From: Verminephrobacter eiseniae EF01-2
Lineage (GTDB): Bacteria > Pseudomonadota > Gammaproteobacteria > Burkholderiales > Burkholderiaceae_C
NCBI RefSeq assembly: GCF_000015565.1
Contig: NC_008786.1
Coordinates: 3,708,501-3,772,500 of the forward strand
Reading direction: 5' to 3'
DNA: 64,000 nucleotides
The position numbers and the translations under genes were made by a program. Positions 25,768-36,584 of this stretch are shown piece after piece. Position 1 is the first letter of the stretch. Each line of letters begins with the position of its first letter. The notes beneath the pieces were generated by a model, which saw only the letters and a list, made by a program, of their open reading frames with translations, did not search any database and was not told where the DNA came from.

Positions 25768-26727
25768 ATGACTTTGATGATCGACCATGAAATGGAGGCC
25801 GTGGCGCGCCAGCTTTGGCCCTCGCCGCAGCGGCTGCAGCTGGCCACAGGCGGACTGTTCAACCGCGTGGTGCAGGTGCAGTCCCCCGTCGGCACGACCT
25901 ACCTGAAGCGCTTTACCGATGCGGCCAGCTCCGGCGACTTCCCCCCGCTGCCCACCAGCGCCTCTCAGCGTTGCCTGGTCGCCTCCAACTGGCACGAACT
26001 CGCCCTGCGCGCGAGCGCGCGCGAGCCGCGCGCAGCGGTTCCGTCCCTGGTTGCAGTGCAGACCGCGCTCGACCTGGTGGCGATGGAGGAGGCGCAGGGC
26101 GAGCCGCTGTATGACGCACTCGTGGGCGATGGCCTTGGCGTCGGCGCGACGCTGCAAACGGTGACGGCATGGCTGGGCGCTCTGCACAGCCTGCCCCTTG
26201 AGCCGCGCCCGCTGCTGTGGGCCGCCAGCGGACCATTCAAGGCCTTCAAGATCGATTTGCAGTACACGCGCATGTTGCCCGAGATACCGCAAGCGTTGCA
26301 CGCGGCAGGCGAGCGCTTCGTCGCCGACTACCTGCAACGCAGCGAGGAGCCCGTGCACGGTGATCTCAACTCGCGCAACATCCTGAGCGCCGAAGGCGCG
26401 GTCTCCGTGATCGACTTCGAACAGGGCCACTTCGGCGAAGGCGTGTATGACCTAGCCTATCTGCTGAGCGAGTACGTAATCCGCGACTTGCGCTTTGGGG
26501 TTGGTCCCGAAGCTACCATCACGGCGGCCTGGGAAGGCTATTGCCAAGCACGTGACCGCCACGCCAATGCGGAGACCTGGCGGCGCCTGCGTCTTCACCT
26601 GGGATTCCAAACGCTGTATCGCCTAGTGGGGCCCAGCCGCAAGGTGTGGACCGGCCACCTGGACGATGTGATGAAGGATGCGGTGCGGCGCTGGAGCACC
26701 GCAGAACTGTCGGCCTGGCTGCAATGA
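25768..26727 (+). CDS. APH/choline-kinase-like phosphotransferase
   Basis: About 319 residues of the aminoglycoside-phosphotransferase/homoserine-kinase-like family. TGGLFNRVVQVQSPVGTTYLKRF is the glycine-rich loop and ATP lysine; VHGDLNSRNIL is the Brenner catalytic loop and VSVIDFEQGHFGEGVYDLAYLL the metal-binding Asp. It should phosphorylate a small hydroxyl compound; the substrate is unknown. ATG 25768 has GGAAGAAGG upstream, but the frame is open through the SDR fragment, so a bifunctional SDR-kinase ancestor is possible. The stop overlaps the MFS start by four bases. Confidence 0.8.
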   Translation: MTLMIDHEMEAVARQLWPSPQRLQLATGGLFNRVVQVQSPVGTTYLKRFTDAASSGDFPPLPTSASQRCLVASNWHELALRASAREPRAAVPSLVAVQTALDLVAMEEAQGEPLYDALVGDGLGVGATLQTVTAWLGALHSLPLEPRPLLWAASGPFKAFKIDLQYTRMLPEIPQALHAAGERFVADYLQRSEEPVHGDLNSRNILSAEGAVSVIDFEQGHFGEGVYDLAYLLSEYVIRDLRFGVGPEATITAAWEGYCQARDRHANAETWRRLRLHLGFQTLYRLVGPSRKVWTGHLDDVMKDAVRRWSTAELSAWLQ

Positions 26728-27911
26728 CAGCGCGCGCCAACGTGCCGCTGGCAGCGAGCTATGTCGGCTTCTTCCTGCCGGCCGGAGTGCTCCTCAGCTA
26801 CTTGCCGCCGTTTCTGGCGGGCAAGGGCCTGCAAGCGGCCGAAGTCGGACTGATCTTCAGCGCGGTCTTCGCGGTCAAGCTCGTGATGGGACCGGCGCTG
26901 GCATGGTGGGCCGACCAGGCGCAGCGCCAGCAGTTGCTGCTTGCGCTGGTGGCCTGGGCCAGCGTGGCCTGCGGCATTTTGCTGGCCATGTCGGAGCGCT
27001 TCGGCGTCGTGCTCGCAAGTGTCATCTGTATCGCGGTGTGCCGCAACTACTTCCAGTGCATGCTCGAGGCGCTGGCCACGCGCGTGAAGAACGCCGGCGG
27101 CGCACCGCGCTACGGCTTGATGCGCGGCATCGGCTCGGCGTCGGTCTGCCTGGGCGTCGTGCTGTACGGCGGCCTGTGGTCGGCTACTGCGGGCTACCAA
27201 CAAGTCGTGCTACCGCTGATGATCCTGGCTTCTGGGTTTGTGCTGATCGTGTGCCTGCGCGCGGTCGGCGCCGCGAGCGCAGCGGCCGCAGCACCACCCG
27301 CCCCCGCCATTGCTGCGGACCCGGGGCGCGTGCGTGCCGTCTCGGCCCTTTTGCTGCTCGCAGGTGCCACACTGCTTATCGGCGCTAACGGCGTGTTCTA
27401 CAGCACGGCCACGCTGCTCATGGCGCAGCGTGGCGTGAGTCCCGCCGGCATCGCGCTCCTGTGGTGCGCGGCCTTCGGCATCGAGGCGCTGGGCTTTGCG
27501 GCCTTCGACCGGCTGCGCGCATGGTGTGGCACGGCATGGTTCTTCAGCGTGGCCGTTATGCTAGCTCTGGCGCGCTGGCTACTGTTTGCGCAAAGCGGCG
27601 AGCTCGCATGGATGGCCGTGGCCTTCGCCTTGCACGTCGCGTCGTTCTCGTGGCTGCATGCGTTTTGCGCAAACTGGGTGCGCGACGCCAGCCCCACGAA
27701 ATTCGCCGTGACGGCGCAGGCGGTCTACACAGCCTGCGCGCACGGCATCGGCATCGCCGCAGCCGCCTACGCTGCGAGCCTGCTGCTGCCCAGTCTGGGA
27801 AGCGGCGTCTACTGGATCGCCGCCGTGATGACGCTGGCCGGCGCGCTTACGCTCGGCCTGCGCGCAGCGCTCGCTGCTGCGCCCGACGTGATGAATTTGA
27901 GGACATCATGA
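26724..27911 (+). CDS. MFS transporter, HcaT/MFS_1-like group
   Basis: A 395-residue membrane protein with about 12 hydrophobic helices. The first repeat reads YVGFFLPAGVLLSYLPPFLAGKGLQAAEVGLIFSAVFAVKLVMGPALAWWADQAQRQQLL, where WADQAQRQ is the loop 2-3 signature. RYGLMRGIGSASVCLGVVLYG resembles the helix 5 region of the 3-phenylpropionate/nucleoside-like MFS group. It would import or export the cassette metabolite. It is coupled to the kinase and the nucleotidyltransferase by ATGA overlaps. Confidence 0.83.
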   Translation: MTARANVPLAASYVGFFLPAGVLLSYLPPFLAGKGLQAAEVGLIFSAVFAVKLVMGPALAWWADQAQRQQLLLALVAWASVACGILLAMSERFGVVLASVICIAVCRNYFQCMLEALATRVKNAGGAPRYGLMRGIGSASVCLGVVLYGGLWSATAGYQQVVLPLMILASGFVLIVCLRAVGAASAAAAAPPAPAIAADPGRVRAVSALLLLAGATLLIGANGVFYSTATLLMAQRGVSPAGIALLWCAAFGIEALGFAAFDRLRAWCGTAWFFSVAVMLALARWLLFAQSGELAWMAVAFALHVASFSWLHAFCANWVRDASPTKFAVTAQAVYTACAHGIGIAAAAYAASLLLPSLGSGVYWIAAVMTLAGALTLGLRAALAAAPDVMNLRTS

Positions 27912-28738
27912 GAAATCCGAACCACATCGCCGAGCTGCTCTCCGACAAGATCCAGCGCGCCTGCTCCAACGCACTTGCGGTCGCCATCGGCGGTTCCCAC
28001 TCGACTGCGCAGCAGGACGACCAGTCCGACCTGGACCTCGTCGTGCTGCTGGAAGACGGGCCGCTCATCGATCAGTCGGCCGAACTCGCGCGCGTGCTGC
28101 TCCCGCTGATCGAGGAACCGGTGCAGTTGGTCGGCGGGCCGAGCTGGAAAGAAGGCTTTGGCTGCCGCACTTCGGTGTTGTATGGCGACGGTTTCAAGGT
28201 CGAAATCTTCGCTGTGACCGCCGACGCGGCGCCAGTGGTTGACCGAGTGCTGCGCTGGAAGCCGCTGTGGGGCAGCCGTCCCTTGCATGCGCTGCAACAA
28301 AGCGTGCAAGCGCGTCTGACTCGTGAACGCATCCTGGCCAAGGCGCGCTTCGACACCGCCTATGCCCACATGTCGGTGTGCCGACATTTGGCCCGCGGCG
28401 AGCTGTTCGCGGCGCGCCACGTACTCACAAGCTTTGTAGCCATCGCGCTTGCCTTGCGGTTACACGAGCTGGGTCGACCTTACGACACCGTCACGAGCTA
28501 CAAGCGCATCGTGCGCGACGGGCTAGAAGGCGATGCAGGCGTGCAGGCTATCGAAACTGCATCCCAACTGCTTGGCGGCGGCGCGGCGGCGCTGCGCTCC
28601 TGCCTGCAGGCGTTGGTGGACATAAGCTGGCGCAGCCTCGACGCGCTGGGCAGCAGCTCGGAACAGGCCGCGCGCTTGCAGGTGCAACTGCGCGCAATTG
28701 CGCAGGTGCCGCAAAGCTGGCTGCTGGCGGTGACATGA
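27908..28738 (+). CDS. Pol-beta-superfamily nucleotidyltransferase (ANT/MNT-like)
   Basis: A 276-residue protein with the minimal nucleotidyltransferase motif: AIGGSHSTAQQDDQSDLDLVVLLEDG (GS-x-D-x-D) and a third acid in GFKVEIFAV. A helical C-terminal domain of about 150 residues follows, as in aminoglycoside nucleotidyltransferases and related uncharacterised enzymes. It would transfer AMP or another NMP to a small molecule or protein. The substrate cannot be inferred. Both ends overlap neighbours by four bases. Confidence 0.78.
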   Translation: MRNPNHIAELLSDKIQRACSNALAVAIGGSHSTAQQDDQSDLDLVVLLEDGPLIDQSAELARVLLPLIEEPVQLVGGPSWKEGFGCRTSVLYGDGFKVEIFAVTADAAPVVDRVLRWKPLWGSRPLHALQQSVQARLTRERILAKARFDTAYAHMSVCRHLARGELFAARHVLTSFVAIALALRLHELGRPYDTVTSYKRIVRDGLEGDAGVQAIETASQLLGGGAAALRSCLQALVDISWRSLDALGSSSEQAARLQVQLRAIAQVPQSWLLAVT

Positions 28739-29400
28739 CGGAGGCGGTTCTGTTCGATCTCGACGGCACGCTCGCTGACACGAGCGGCGATTTGGCTGCC
28801 GCGACCTGCGATGCGCTCGCTGCAGTGGGTTTGCCCTCGCCTGAGCCACACACCCTGCATGCCTATGGTTCGCGCGGCGGCCGCGGCATGCTGCGCGCGG
28901 GCTGGAGCGGGGATTTGGATGACGCTTTGTTCCAGCGCGCCTTCACGGTTTTTCTGGAGCGCTATGCGCTGCGGATGTATGAGTCGACTGTGCTGTTCGA
29001 CGGCGTTGGCGCTTGCCTGGAGCAACTCGCGCGAGGCGGGCGGCGCTGGGGCATCGTCACCAACAAAAGGGAGCGCTACACGCGGCCGCTGGTGAAGCAT
29101 CTCGGGTTTCAGCCCGAAGTCCTGGTGTGTGGCGACATGGTGCCGCAGTCCAAGCCCGCGCCTGACAGTCTGCTTGCAGCAGCCGCTGCGCTGGGGCATG
29201 CGCCTGCTGAATGCGTGTATGTCGGGGACGATGGAAAGGATGTCATTGCGGCCGCGGCTGCGGGCATGACCTCGGTGGCTGCGTTGTATGGGTATTCGGT
29301 GCGACTGAATCACCCGGGTCTCAAAGGCGCAGACGCAGAGATCGGGACATTGCGCGCGCTGCCTAGCGTCCTGAAGGACCTCGCACAACGGAAATCATAA
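28735..29400 (+). CDS. HAD-family phosphatase, phosphoglycolate-phosphatase-like
   Basis: A 221-residue HAD hydrolase: motif I AVLFDLDGTLADTSGD with both aspartates, motif II WGIVTNK, motif III SKPAPDSLL, and motif IV YVGDDGKDVIAAAAAGM. An alpha-helical cap lies between motifs I and II as in Gph. A dephosphorylating enzyme after a kinase in one operon suggests a phosphorylated pathway intermediate. It is the last gene of the cassette; 57 bases beyond its stop begins the IS630 end copy. Confidence 0.85.
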   Translation: MTEAVLFDLDGTLADTSGDLAAATCDALAAVGLPSPEPHTLHAYGSRGGRGMLRAGWSGDLDDALFQRAFTVFLERYALRMYESTVLFDGVGACLEQLARGGRRWGIVTNKRERYTRPLVKHLGFQPEVLVCGDMVPQSKPAPDSLLAAAAALGHAPAECVYVGDDGKDVIAAAAAGMTSVAALYGYSVRLNHPGLKGADAEIGTLRALPSVLKDLAQRKS

Positions 29401-29457
29401 AATGGCGAAGAATGTGAGATTCAACTCACAGACGCCTTTCGATGTCGCCGGTTTTGG

Positions 29458-29595
29458 TACCTCGGTGAAGGACTTGGGGTGAAAGCTGATGCGCTACATC
29501 CGCGAACACAACAAGAATCCCAAGCCCATCAGTGGAAGTACGACGATCCATCGCGGCGCATTCGACAGGTGCCAATTCAATGATGCAGTGAACTA
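29458..29595 (+). mobile_element. Solo right end of the IS630-family element
   Basis: The 138 bases correspond to the last 138 bases of the IS at 24205-25320, with several substitutions and small deletions, ending GATGCAGTGAACTA. The transposase frame is destroyed. It lies in the same orientation as the intact copy. Bases 29596-29761 are AT-rich and hold no feature I can identify. Confidence 0.82.
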
Positions 29596-29761
29596 GCTGG
29601 ATTTGGGTTGCGTAAGTCCTATGTAATAATATTCCTATTGGCTTATAGGCCATTGGCATGATTCTAACTTCGCTTATGAATTATAAATTCAACAAGACAT
29701 CGAATGCAAAGTAGTATGACTGAATAGTTACCATTGTCATTGTTTGTGGGTCTCCATCTGC

Positions 29762-30397
29762 TCAAGCAAACGGTTTGCGCAAGAGAATGTCCACCGCGAA
29801 GACGCCAAGCACAGCCCCGGAAAGCCAGCGCTGAATGCGCATAACGGAAGGACGCTTGACGAGGAAACTGCTGACCGTAGAAGCAGCCAAGACAATCATG
29901 CCATTGACGGTAACTGCGATGGCAATCTGGATAAGCCCCAGTTGCGTGAACTGCTGGAAGGTCGATCCGGCCGAGGGATCGATGAACTGGGGGATCAGCG
30001 CCGCATACATCAACGCTATCTTCGGGTTCAGCAGGTTCGTCACCAGTCCCATCATGAATAGACGCCGGGGCGAGTGGGGAGGCAGTTCCCGTGCCTCGAA
30101 GGGAGAAACTCCCTTGGGCTTAAGCATGTTCCAGGCTAGGTAACCAAGATAGAGCGCACCGGCGATCCTGATGATGTCATAAGCCACGGGTACCGCCTTG
30201 AACAGGGCTGCCAACCCCAACCCAGAGGCCAGCAGATAGCAGACAAAACCAAGCGCGACACCTGCTAGGGAAATCATGCCAGCCATGCGTCCCTGCGAAA
30301 TTGCCCGTGATGTCAGATAGACCATATTAGGCCCTGGAGTGAGCACCATACCTAAGGCGATGATGGCCACGCCCGCCAAATTCTCGAATGCAACCAT
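29762..30397 (-). CDS. LysE/RhtB-family amino-acid exporter
   Basis: A 211-residue inner-membrane exporter. ALGMVLTPGPNMVYLTSRAISQGRMAGMISLAGVALGF is the family N-terminal signature (PGP-NM plus G-R-x-A-G); six membrane spans are predicted, and GLVTNLLNPKIALMYAALIPQFIDP is the conserved helix 4 region. The ATG at 30397 has AAAGGAG at a good distance. It stands alone, divergent from the decayed FAD gene. Substrate unknown; relatives export threonine, homoserine or lysine. Confidence 0.9.
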   Translation of the reverse strand: MVAFENLAGVAIIALGMVLTPGPNMVYLTSRAISQGRMAGMISLAGVALGFVCYLLASGLGLAALFKAVPVAYDIIRIAGALYLGYLAWNMLKPKGVSPFEARELPPHSPRRLFMMGLVTNLLNPKIALMYAALIPQFIDPSAGSTFQQFTQLGLIQIAIAVTVNGMIVLAASTVSSFLVKRPSVMRIQRWLSGAVLGVFAVDILLRKPFA

Positions 30398-30429
30398 CAG
30401 CGTGCTCCTTTGACAATTGGTGAATAGAG

Positions 30430-31346
30430 ACGGTTGATTTTCGCACCAACGAAGATCACCGCAGAACAAAGCATGTTGCGCGACTGTCCGCACCACGATT
30501 TCATCGAGTTTGCCCCAGCGGGCAACACCGGTGACGGGCTGAGCGCCGCGCACACGGCCGGCGTTGCCATCGAGGGGGGCACCAGGACCGGCGGTTTCTG
30601 GGCACCGGTGTCGCGCTCGCCGTTGCGCGGTGCCGAACTGGCCGGCCACTTCCACGACCGGCAGCAGCCCGGCTTTTTGGCGGTGGCCCGCGATGGTCGG
30701 CGGTTCGCCAATGAAGCGGCATCGAACCACGATTTCGCGCAGGCCATTGTGCGGGCGGCGGGCCCCGGTGAAGAGCCGGTGCGTACATGGTGTGTGACAG
30801 CCGCAGCATCCGGCGCGTAGGCTTGGGCGACTTCATCGACCCCTGGCCGGCGTCCCTGGCGCCGCATCTGCGCTCGGCTACCTGAAGACGGGCCAGGACA
30901 TCGCTGAACTGGCGGCCGCCATCGGAGTGGACCCGAGCGCGCTGCAGCGGACCATCGCCGAATTCAACGAGCAGGCGCGCCCGGGGATCGACCTTCTATT
31001 CGGCAAGGGCGCCAGCGCGTTTGATCGCTTCTACGGGGATCCGGCACATGCCGGCCCGAACAACTGCATGGGGCCGCTGGAGACGCCGCCGTTTTACGTG
31101 ATCCGGATCACTGCCGGCAGCATGGGCACACTGGCAGGCTTGAAGACCGATGCCGTCGGCCGCGCATTGAACGGCAATGGACGCGCCATCGACGGCTTGT
31201 ATGCCGTCGGTAACGACATGGCCAATGTATTCCAGGGTGCCTGCCCCGGCGGGGGCATCACCCTCGGGCCCGGAATGACCTTCGGCTACCTGGCCGGCCT
31301 GCACGCAGCCGATCGTCTGTCGGCACACCCGGTGGCGGCTGTGTAA
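30430..31346 (+). pseudogene. FAD-binding dehydrogenase (fumarate-reductase/3-ketosteroid-dehydrogenase type), decayed
   Basis: The first part (HHDFIEFAPAGNTGDGLSAAHTAGVAIEGG to DGRRFANEAASNHDFAQAI) is the middle of an FAD_binding_2 flavoprotein. It shifts frame at least twice between 30780 and 30890 before AELAAAIGVDPSALQRTIAEFNEQA. The C-terminus NNCMGPLETPPFYVIRITAGSMGTLAGLKTDAVGRALNGNGRAIDGLYAVGNDMANVFQGACPGGGITLGPGMTFGYLAG is well conserved and ends at 31346. The N-terminal Rossmann motif is missing. The gene cannot make a working enzyme. Confidence 0.82.
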
Positions 31347-31381
31347 GCCATCACCGCAACGACCGTGATGGAGAAGTGAAC

Positions 31382-32393
31382 ATGTCCGAACTGCGCAACT
31401 ACTGGTACATCGCATGCCCCCTCAAGCCAGCTCGGCGATCGGCCACGCGCCACTCGCTTGATGGGCGAACCGATCGTGGTGTTCCGCAACGCGCAGGGCA
31501 GGGCCTATGCCCTGGAAGACCGGTGCTGCCATCGCGGCGTGCAGTTGTCGTTGGGCAGCATCACGGCTGCGGGCTCGCTGGCTTGCCGCTACCACGGTTG
31601 GGAGTACGACGGGGGCGGCCGCTGTGTGCATGTGCCATCGCTGTGCACCGGCACGCCGGTGCCGGAGGGGTTTCGCGTGCGCAGCTATCCGTGCATCGAA
31701 CAGGAGCACTACGTCTGGGTATGGATGCGCGAAGGCCCGCCTACGGTGGCCGCGCCTGCTGCCATCCCCGGCGCTGGAGAACATGCATGGCGCCAGGGGA
31801 CGGTGGAGGTCGCCTGCTCGGCCGACCTGATGCTGGACAACATCTTGGACTCCAGCCACATTCCATTCGTCCATGTCGGCACGCACTGGGCCTACTTCTT
31901 AAACAGGATGAGTGGTTTCAAGGAGTACGAGTACGAGGTGCGGCTGACCGAACCGGGCCTTGTGGTGTTTTACCCGCCTGTGGCCGACGCGCAAACACCC
32001 CACCAAGAACACGCGGCCTCGTACCTGCAATTCGATCTGCCCGATCGGGTCACCGTATTCCAGCGCGGGGTCAAGAATTCGTTCTTCCTCGTCATCCACC
32101 TCGTGCGCACCGGCGAGTTTCACTCTCGCGTGGAATGGCCCATGCGCCAGCGCGAAGGCGGGCATGGTGCGGAGTGGCTGGGCGACGAAAACGTCACTTT
32201 GCAGCAGGACGGCGTCATCCTGGAAAGCGCACAGCGGAACTACCGCGACTTCGGTGCGGATTTCGAGCGCAGCGTGCCAGCCGATTTCCCGTTGCTGTCG
32301 TCGCGCAAGATTGTCAGCCTCGCGCGCGCCGGCCGCTGGGCGAGTGACCGCAGCTCGCTCACGCAGCGGAAACTGGTCTTGGTGCGGCAGTAG
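31382..32393 (+). pseudogene. Rieske-type aromatic ring-hydroxylating oxygenase, one frameshift
   Basis: MSELRNYWYIACP starts at 31382 behind a good GGAGAAG site, then changes frame at a CCCCC run near 31420. It continues SSQLGDRPRATRLMGEPIVVFRNAQGRAYALEDRCCHRGVQLSLG to 32393. The Rieske ligands are CxH in CCHRG and CxxH in CRYHGW; the mononuclear iron site is DNILDSSHIPFVHVGTH. Otherwise the 330-residue frame is complete, resembling vanillate-demethylase-type oxygenases. It could be a recent inactivation. Bases 32394-32539 show nothing. Confidence 0.83.
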
Positions 32394-32539
32394 TGGTGGA
32401 TTCGCCAGTCTCCAACGTCGACCTGTCGCCTGCGGGGCAACGCCGGTGCGTTCCTCGGCAGCCAAGGCCTTGACTGGCCGACCTTGCCCGACATCACCGT
32501 TGCACAGGACCTGGCCGGCGGCGTGGTGCTGTTGACCAA

Positions 32540-33031
32540 CTCCACCGTTACTGCCGCGATGCGTCTGGCCACCCGGTGGGCCGTCTCCACGCGCCTATCG
32601 ATCTGCACAGCCTGTACCACATCCACCAGTTCAGGGCGATGGATGGCATTGATAGGGCGCTTGCCGATTTTGGGGAAAACGAAACGCTCCAGCGTGTTCG
32701 CCACCTGGGATTGGTGCTTGCCATTGGACTGGGTAGGCAGTTTGAGGCAGGCCCTGGCGAGGGTTTCAAGGGAAGGCACGGCGGCAGATGCCGGAATCAC
32801 AGCATCGCACGCTGCGGCGTGGGTTTTGCGGGCCTCGGCCAGGCTGATATCAGGCCATCGGCCATCGGCCATCGGTGCGCGTTGCCTGCTTGCCCTCGCG
32901 CAGATAGTTGGCGCGCCAACCCTTGCCACCGGCCGGAGTGACGAAAAGGTACAGCCCCCCACACTGCCGGCCAACTTGTAGCCCTTGTCACGCGGCTTTG
33001 CCGGCTCCATTGCGCGCACGGTCAATGTCAT
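32540..33031 (-). pseudogene. P4-type tyrosine integrase N-terminal remnant
   Basis: On the minus strand from ATG 33031: [21 protein letters not shown] (DUF4102 arm-binding start), then [17 protein letters not shown]. Further on come [40 protein letters not shown] and [10 protein letters not shown], all typical of prophage P4-like integrases. Small deletions scramble residues 24-50, and the catalytic domain is absent. It lies next to the 3' end of tRNA-Asp, the usual position for such integrases. Confidence 0.75.
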
Positions 33032-33145
33032 GGTATCGCTCCGTCAAATGCCACGCCAGATACCATGATCGACGCTTGGCTTGCGCGGTATCGGCATGGT
33101 GTGTTTTGGGCAATCATGGACGACATCTCCAATGCATCTCCAATG

Positions 33146-33182
33146 AAAAAGCCCCGGCGCGTATACGGCGCCGGGGCTTTTT
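33146..33182. terminator. Strong bidirectional intrinsic terminator
   Basis: AAAAAGCCCCGGCGC and its exact complement GCGCCGGGGCTTTTT flank a seven-base loop. It lies 22 bases beyond the 3' end of tRNA-Asp on the minus strand and would end the tRNA transcript. Confidence 0.85.
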
Positions 33183-33203
33183 GGGGCTGGCTTGGATTGA
33201 TTC

Positions 33204-33280
33204 TGGCGGAGTGGACGGGACTCGAACCCGCGACCCCCGGCGTGACAGGCCGGTATTCTAACCAACTGAACTACCACTCC
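33204..33280 (-). tRNA. tRNA-Asp (anticodon GTC)
   Basis: The complement begins GGAGTGGTAGTTCAGTTGGT and ends in TCCACTCC-G-CCA. The anticodon stem-loop has GTC in CCTGTCACG, and the T arm has GGTTCGAGTCC. The acceptor stem pairs seven of seven, and the CCA is encoded. It is the last of three minus-strand tRNA genes and abuts the integrase remnant region. Confidence 0.96.
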
Positions 33281-33332
33281 TGGCAGGCAGCCTTTCGCTC
33301 GCATCTTGCGACACGAGCCAAGCGCTACGACT

Positions 33333-33408
33333 TGGCGACCCCACGGGGATTCGAACCCCGGTACTCACCGTGAAAGGGTGATGTCCTAGGCCTCTAGACG
33401 ATGGGGTC
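33333..33408 (-). tRNA. tRNA-Glu (anticodon TTC)
   Basis: The complement begins GACCCCATCGTCTAGAGGCC, carries the anticodon loop CTTTCAC and the T arm GGTTCGAATCC, and ends TGGGGTC-G-CCA. All four stems pair. It lies between tRNA-Ala and tRNA-Asp and close to the glutamyl-tRNA synthetase gene. Confidence 0.96.
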
Positions 33409-33459
33409 AAAACCTTGGAACGAACCGATAACAAACGCCGACGAACTATTGGCAGATTC

Positions 33460-33535
<76 letters not shown>

Positions 33536-33616
33536 ACCCAATGGCAACCGACACCCATGGCTCATCACCCCAAGTGCCCGCCACCACAATCCGAGCCGCA
33601 GATTATAAGCAGACTT

Positions 33617-35042
33617 TCAGCGGTTTCTCAGACGCGCCAGCACTTTTTCGCGCCCCATGAGTTCGAGCAGGGCATCGACCGATGGCGTGTGGGCCGTGCC
33701 CACGGTCAGAACCCGGGTCGGCATTGCCAACTGGGGCATCTTCAAGCCCTGGCTGGCCAGCACCTGTTTGAAGGCGGCTGCGATGGCTGGCCTGTTCCAT
33801 TCGCAGCCGGACAGCGCATCGGCCAGCGCATCGAGCGCAGGCGCGATGGCCTCGGTGACATGCAGGGCGCGTTCGGTTTCTGCCGGGGTGACGTCAGCGT
33901 AGAACACCTGCGCCCAGTTCGCCAGCGCCACGGTGGTGTCGCAGCGGTCCTTGAACAAGGCGCAGATCCGTGCCAGCCGGCCGTTCGCCAGTCCGTTGGC
34001 CAGTTCCTGCTGCGCTACGCCCCGCCGCTGCAATTGCGCGGCGACGAGCGCCGCCAGCGCATCGTCGGCCATGGCCTTGAGGTGCTGTGCGTTGATCCAG
34101 CGCAGTTTGGCTTCGTCGAACTGGGCGGCGCTGCGGCCGAGGTGATCGAGGTTGAACCATTGCAGGAACTGCGCGCGGCTGAAGATCTCGTCATCGCCAT
34201 GGCTCCAGCCCAGCCGCGCCAGGTAATTGATCATCGCATCGGGCAGGTAGCCCTCATCACGGTACTGCGTGACGGGTTTTGCGCCGTGGCGTTTGCTCAG
34301 TTTCTCGCCCTGCTCGTTGAGCACCGTGGGCAGGTGGGCATACACCGGCGGCTCCTTGCCCAGTGCGTGGAAGATGTTGATTTGGCGCGGCGTGTTGTTC
34401 ACATGGTCGTCACCACGGATCACATGGGTGATGGCCATGTCGATATCGTCGACCACTACGCAGAAGTTGTAGGTGGGTGTGCCGTCGGGGCGCGCAAGCA
34501 CCAGGTCGTCGAGTTCGTCGTTGCGGATCTCGATGCGGCCCTTGACCTTGTCGTCCCATGCCACGACGCCGCCCTGCGGGTTCCTGAAGCGCAGCACCGG
34601 TGACATCCCTGCGGGCACGGGCGGCAAGGTCTTGCCGGGTTCGGGACGCCAACTGCCGTCATAGCGTGGCTTTTCTTTGGCGGCCAGTTGCTTTTCGCGC
34701 AGCGCATCGAGCTCGGCCACGCTCATGTAGCAGGGGTATGCATGGCCAGCGGCCTGCAACTGCGCGAGCACGGCCCGATAGCGTTCCATGCGCTGCATCT
34801 GGTGGAAGGGGCCTTCGTCCGGCTCCATGCCCAGCCACTGCATGCTTTCCAGGATCACGTCGAGCGCCGCCTGGCTGGAGCGCTGCTGGTCCGTGTCTTC
34901 GATGCGCAGGATGAAGTCCCCGCCCATGGCGCGGGCAAACGCCCAGGGGTAGAGCGCTGAACGGATGTTCCCCAGATGGATGAAGCCGGTCGGTGATGGG
35001 GCAAAACGGGTGCGCACGCGGGCCGTGCCGGAAGCAGTGGTG

Positions 35043-35050
<8 letters not shown>
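33617..35050 (-). CDS. gltX: Glutamyl-tRNA synthetase
   Basis: A 477-residue class I synthetase that charges tRNA-Glu. The HIGH-type motif is [17 protein letters not shown] and the KMSKS-type motif [10 protein letters not shown]; both are intact, as is [18 protein letters not shown]. Length matches bacterial GluRS. The start overlaps the purF stop by eight bases, so it is probably read with the folC-purF transcript. The adjacent tRNA-Glu is a notable but common neighbour in this family of bacteria. Confidence 0.97.
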
Positions 35051-36569
<1,519 letters not shown>

Positions 36570-36584
36570 TTGTATTCCATCCGT

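Noticed and set aside
25768..28738. Naming the kinase and nucleotidyltransferase as aminoglycoside resistance genes
   Set aside because: The catalytic motifs are common to many small-molecule enzymes and no substrate-specific residues can be read; a resistance label would be unsupported.
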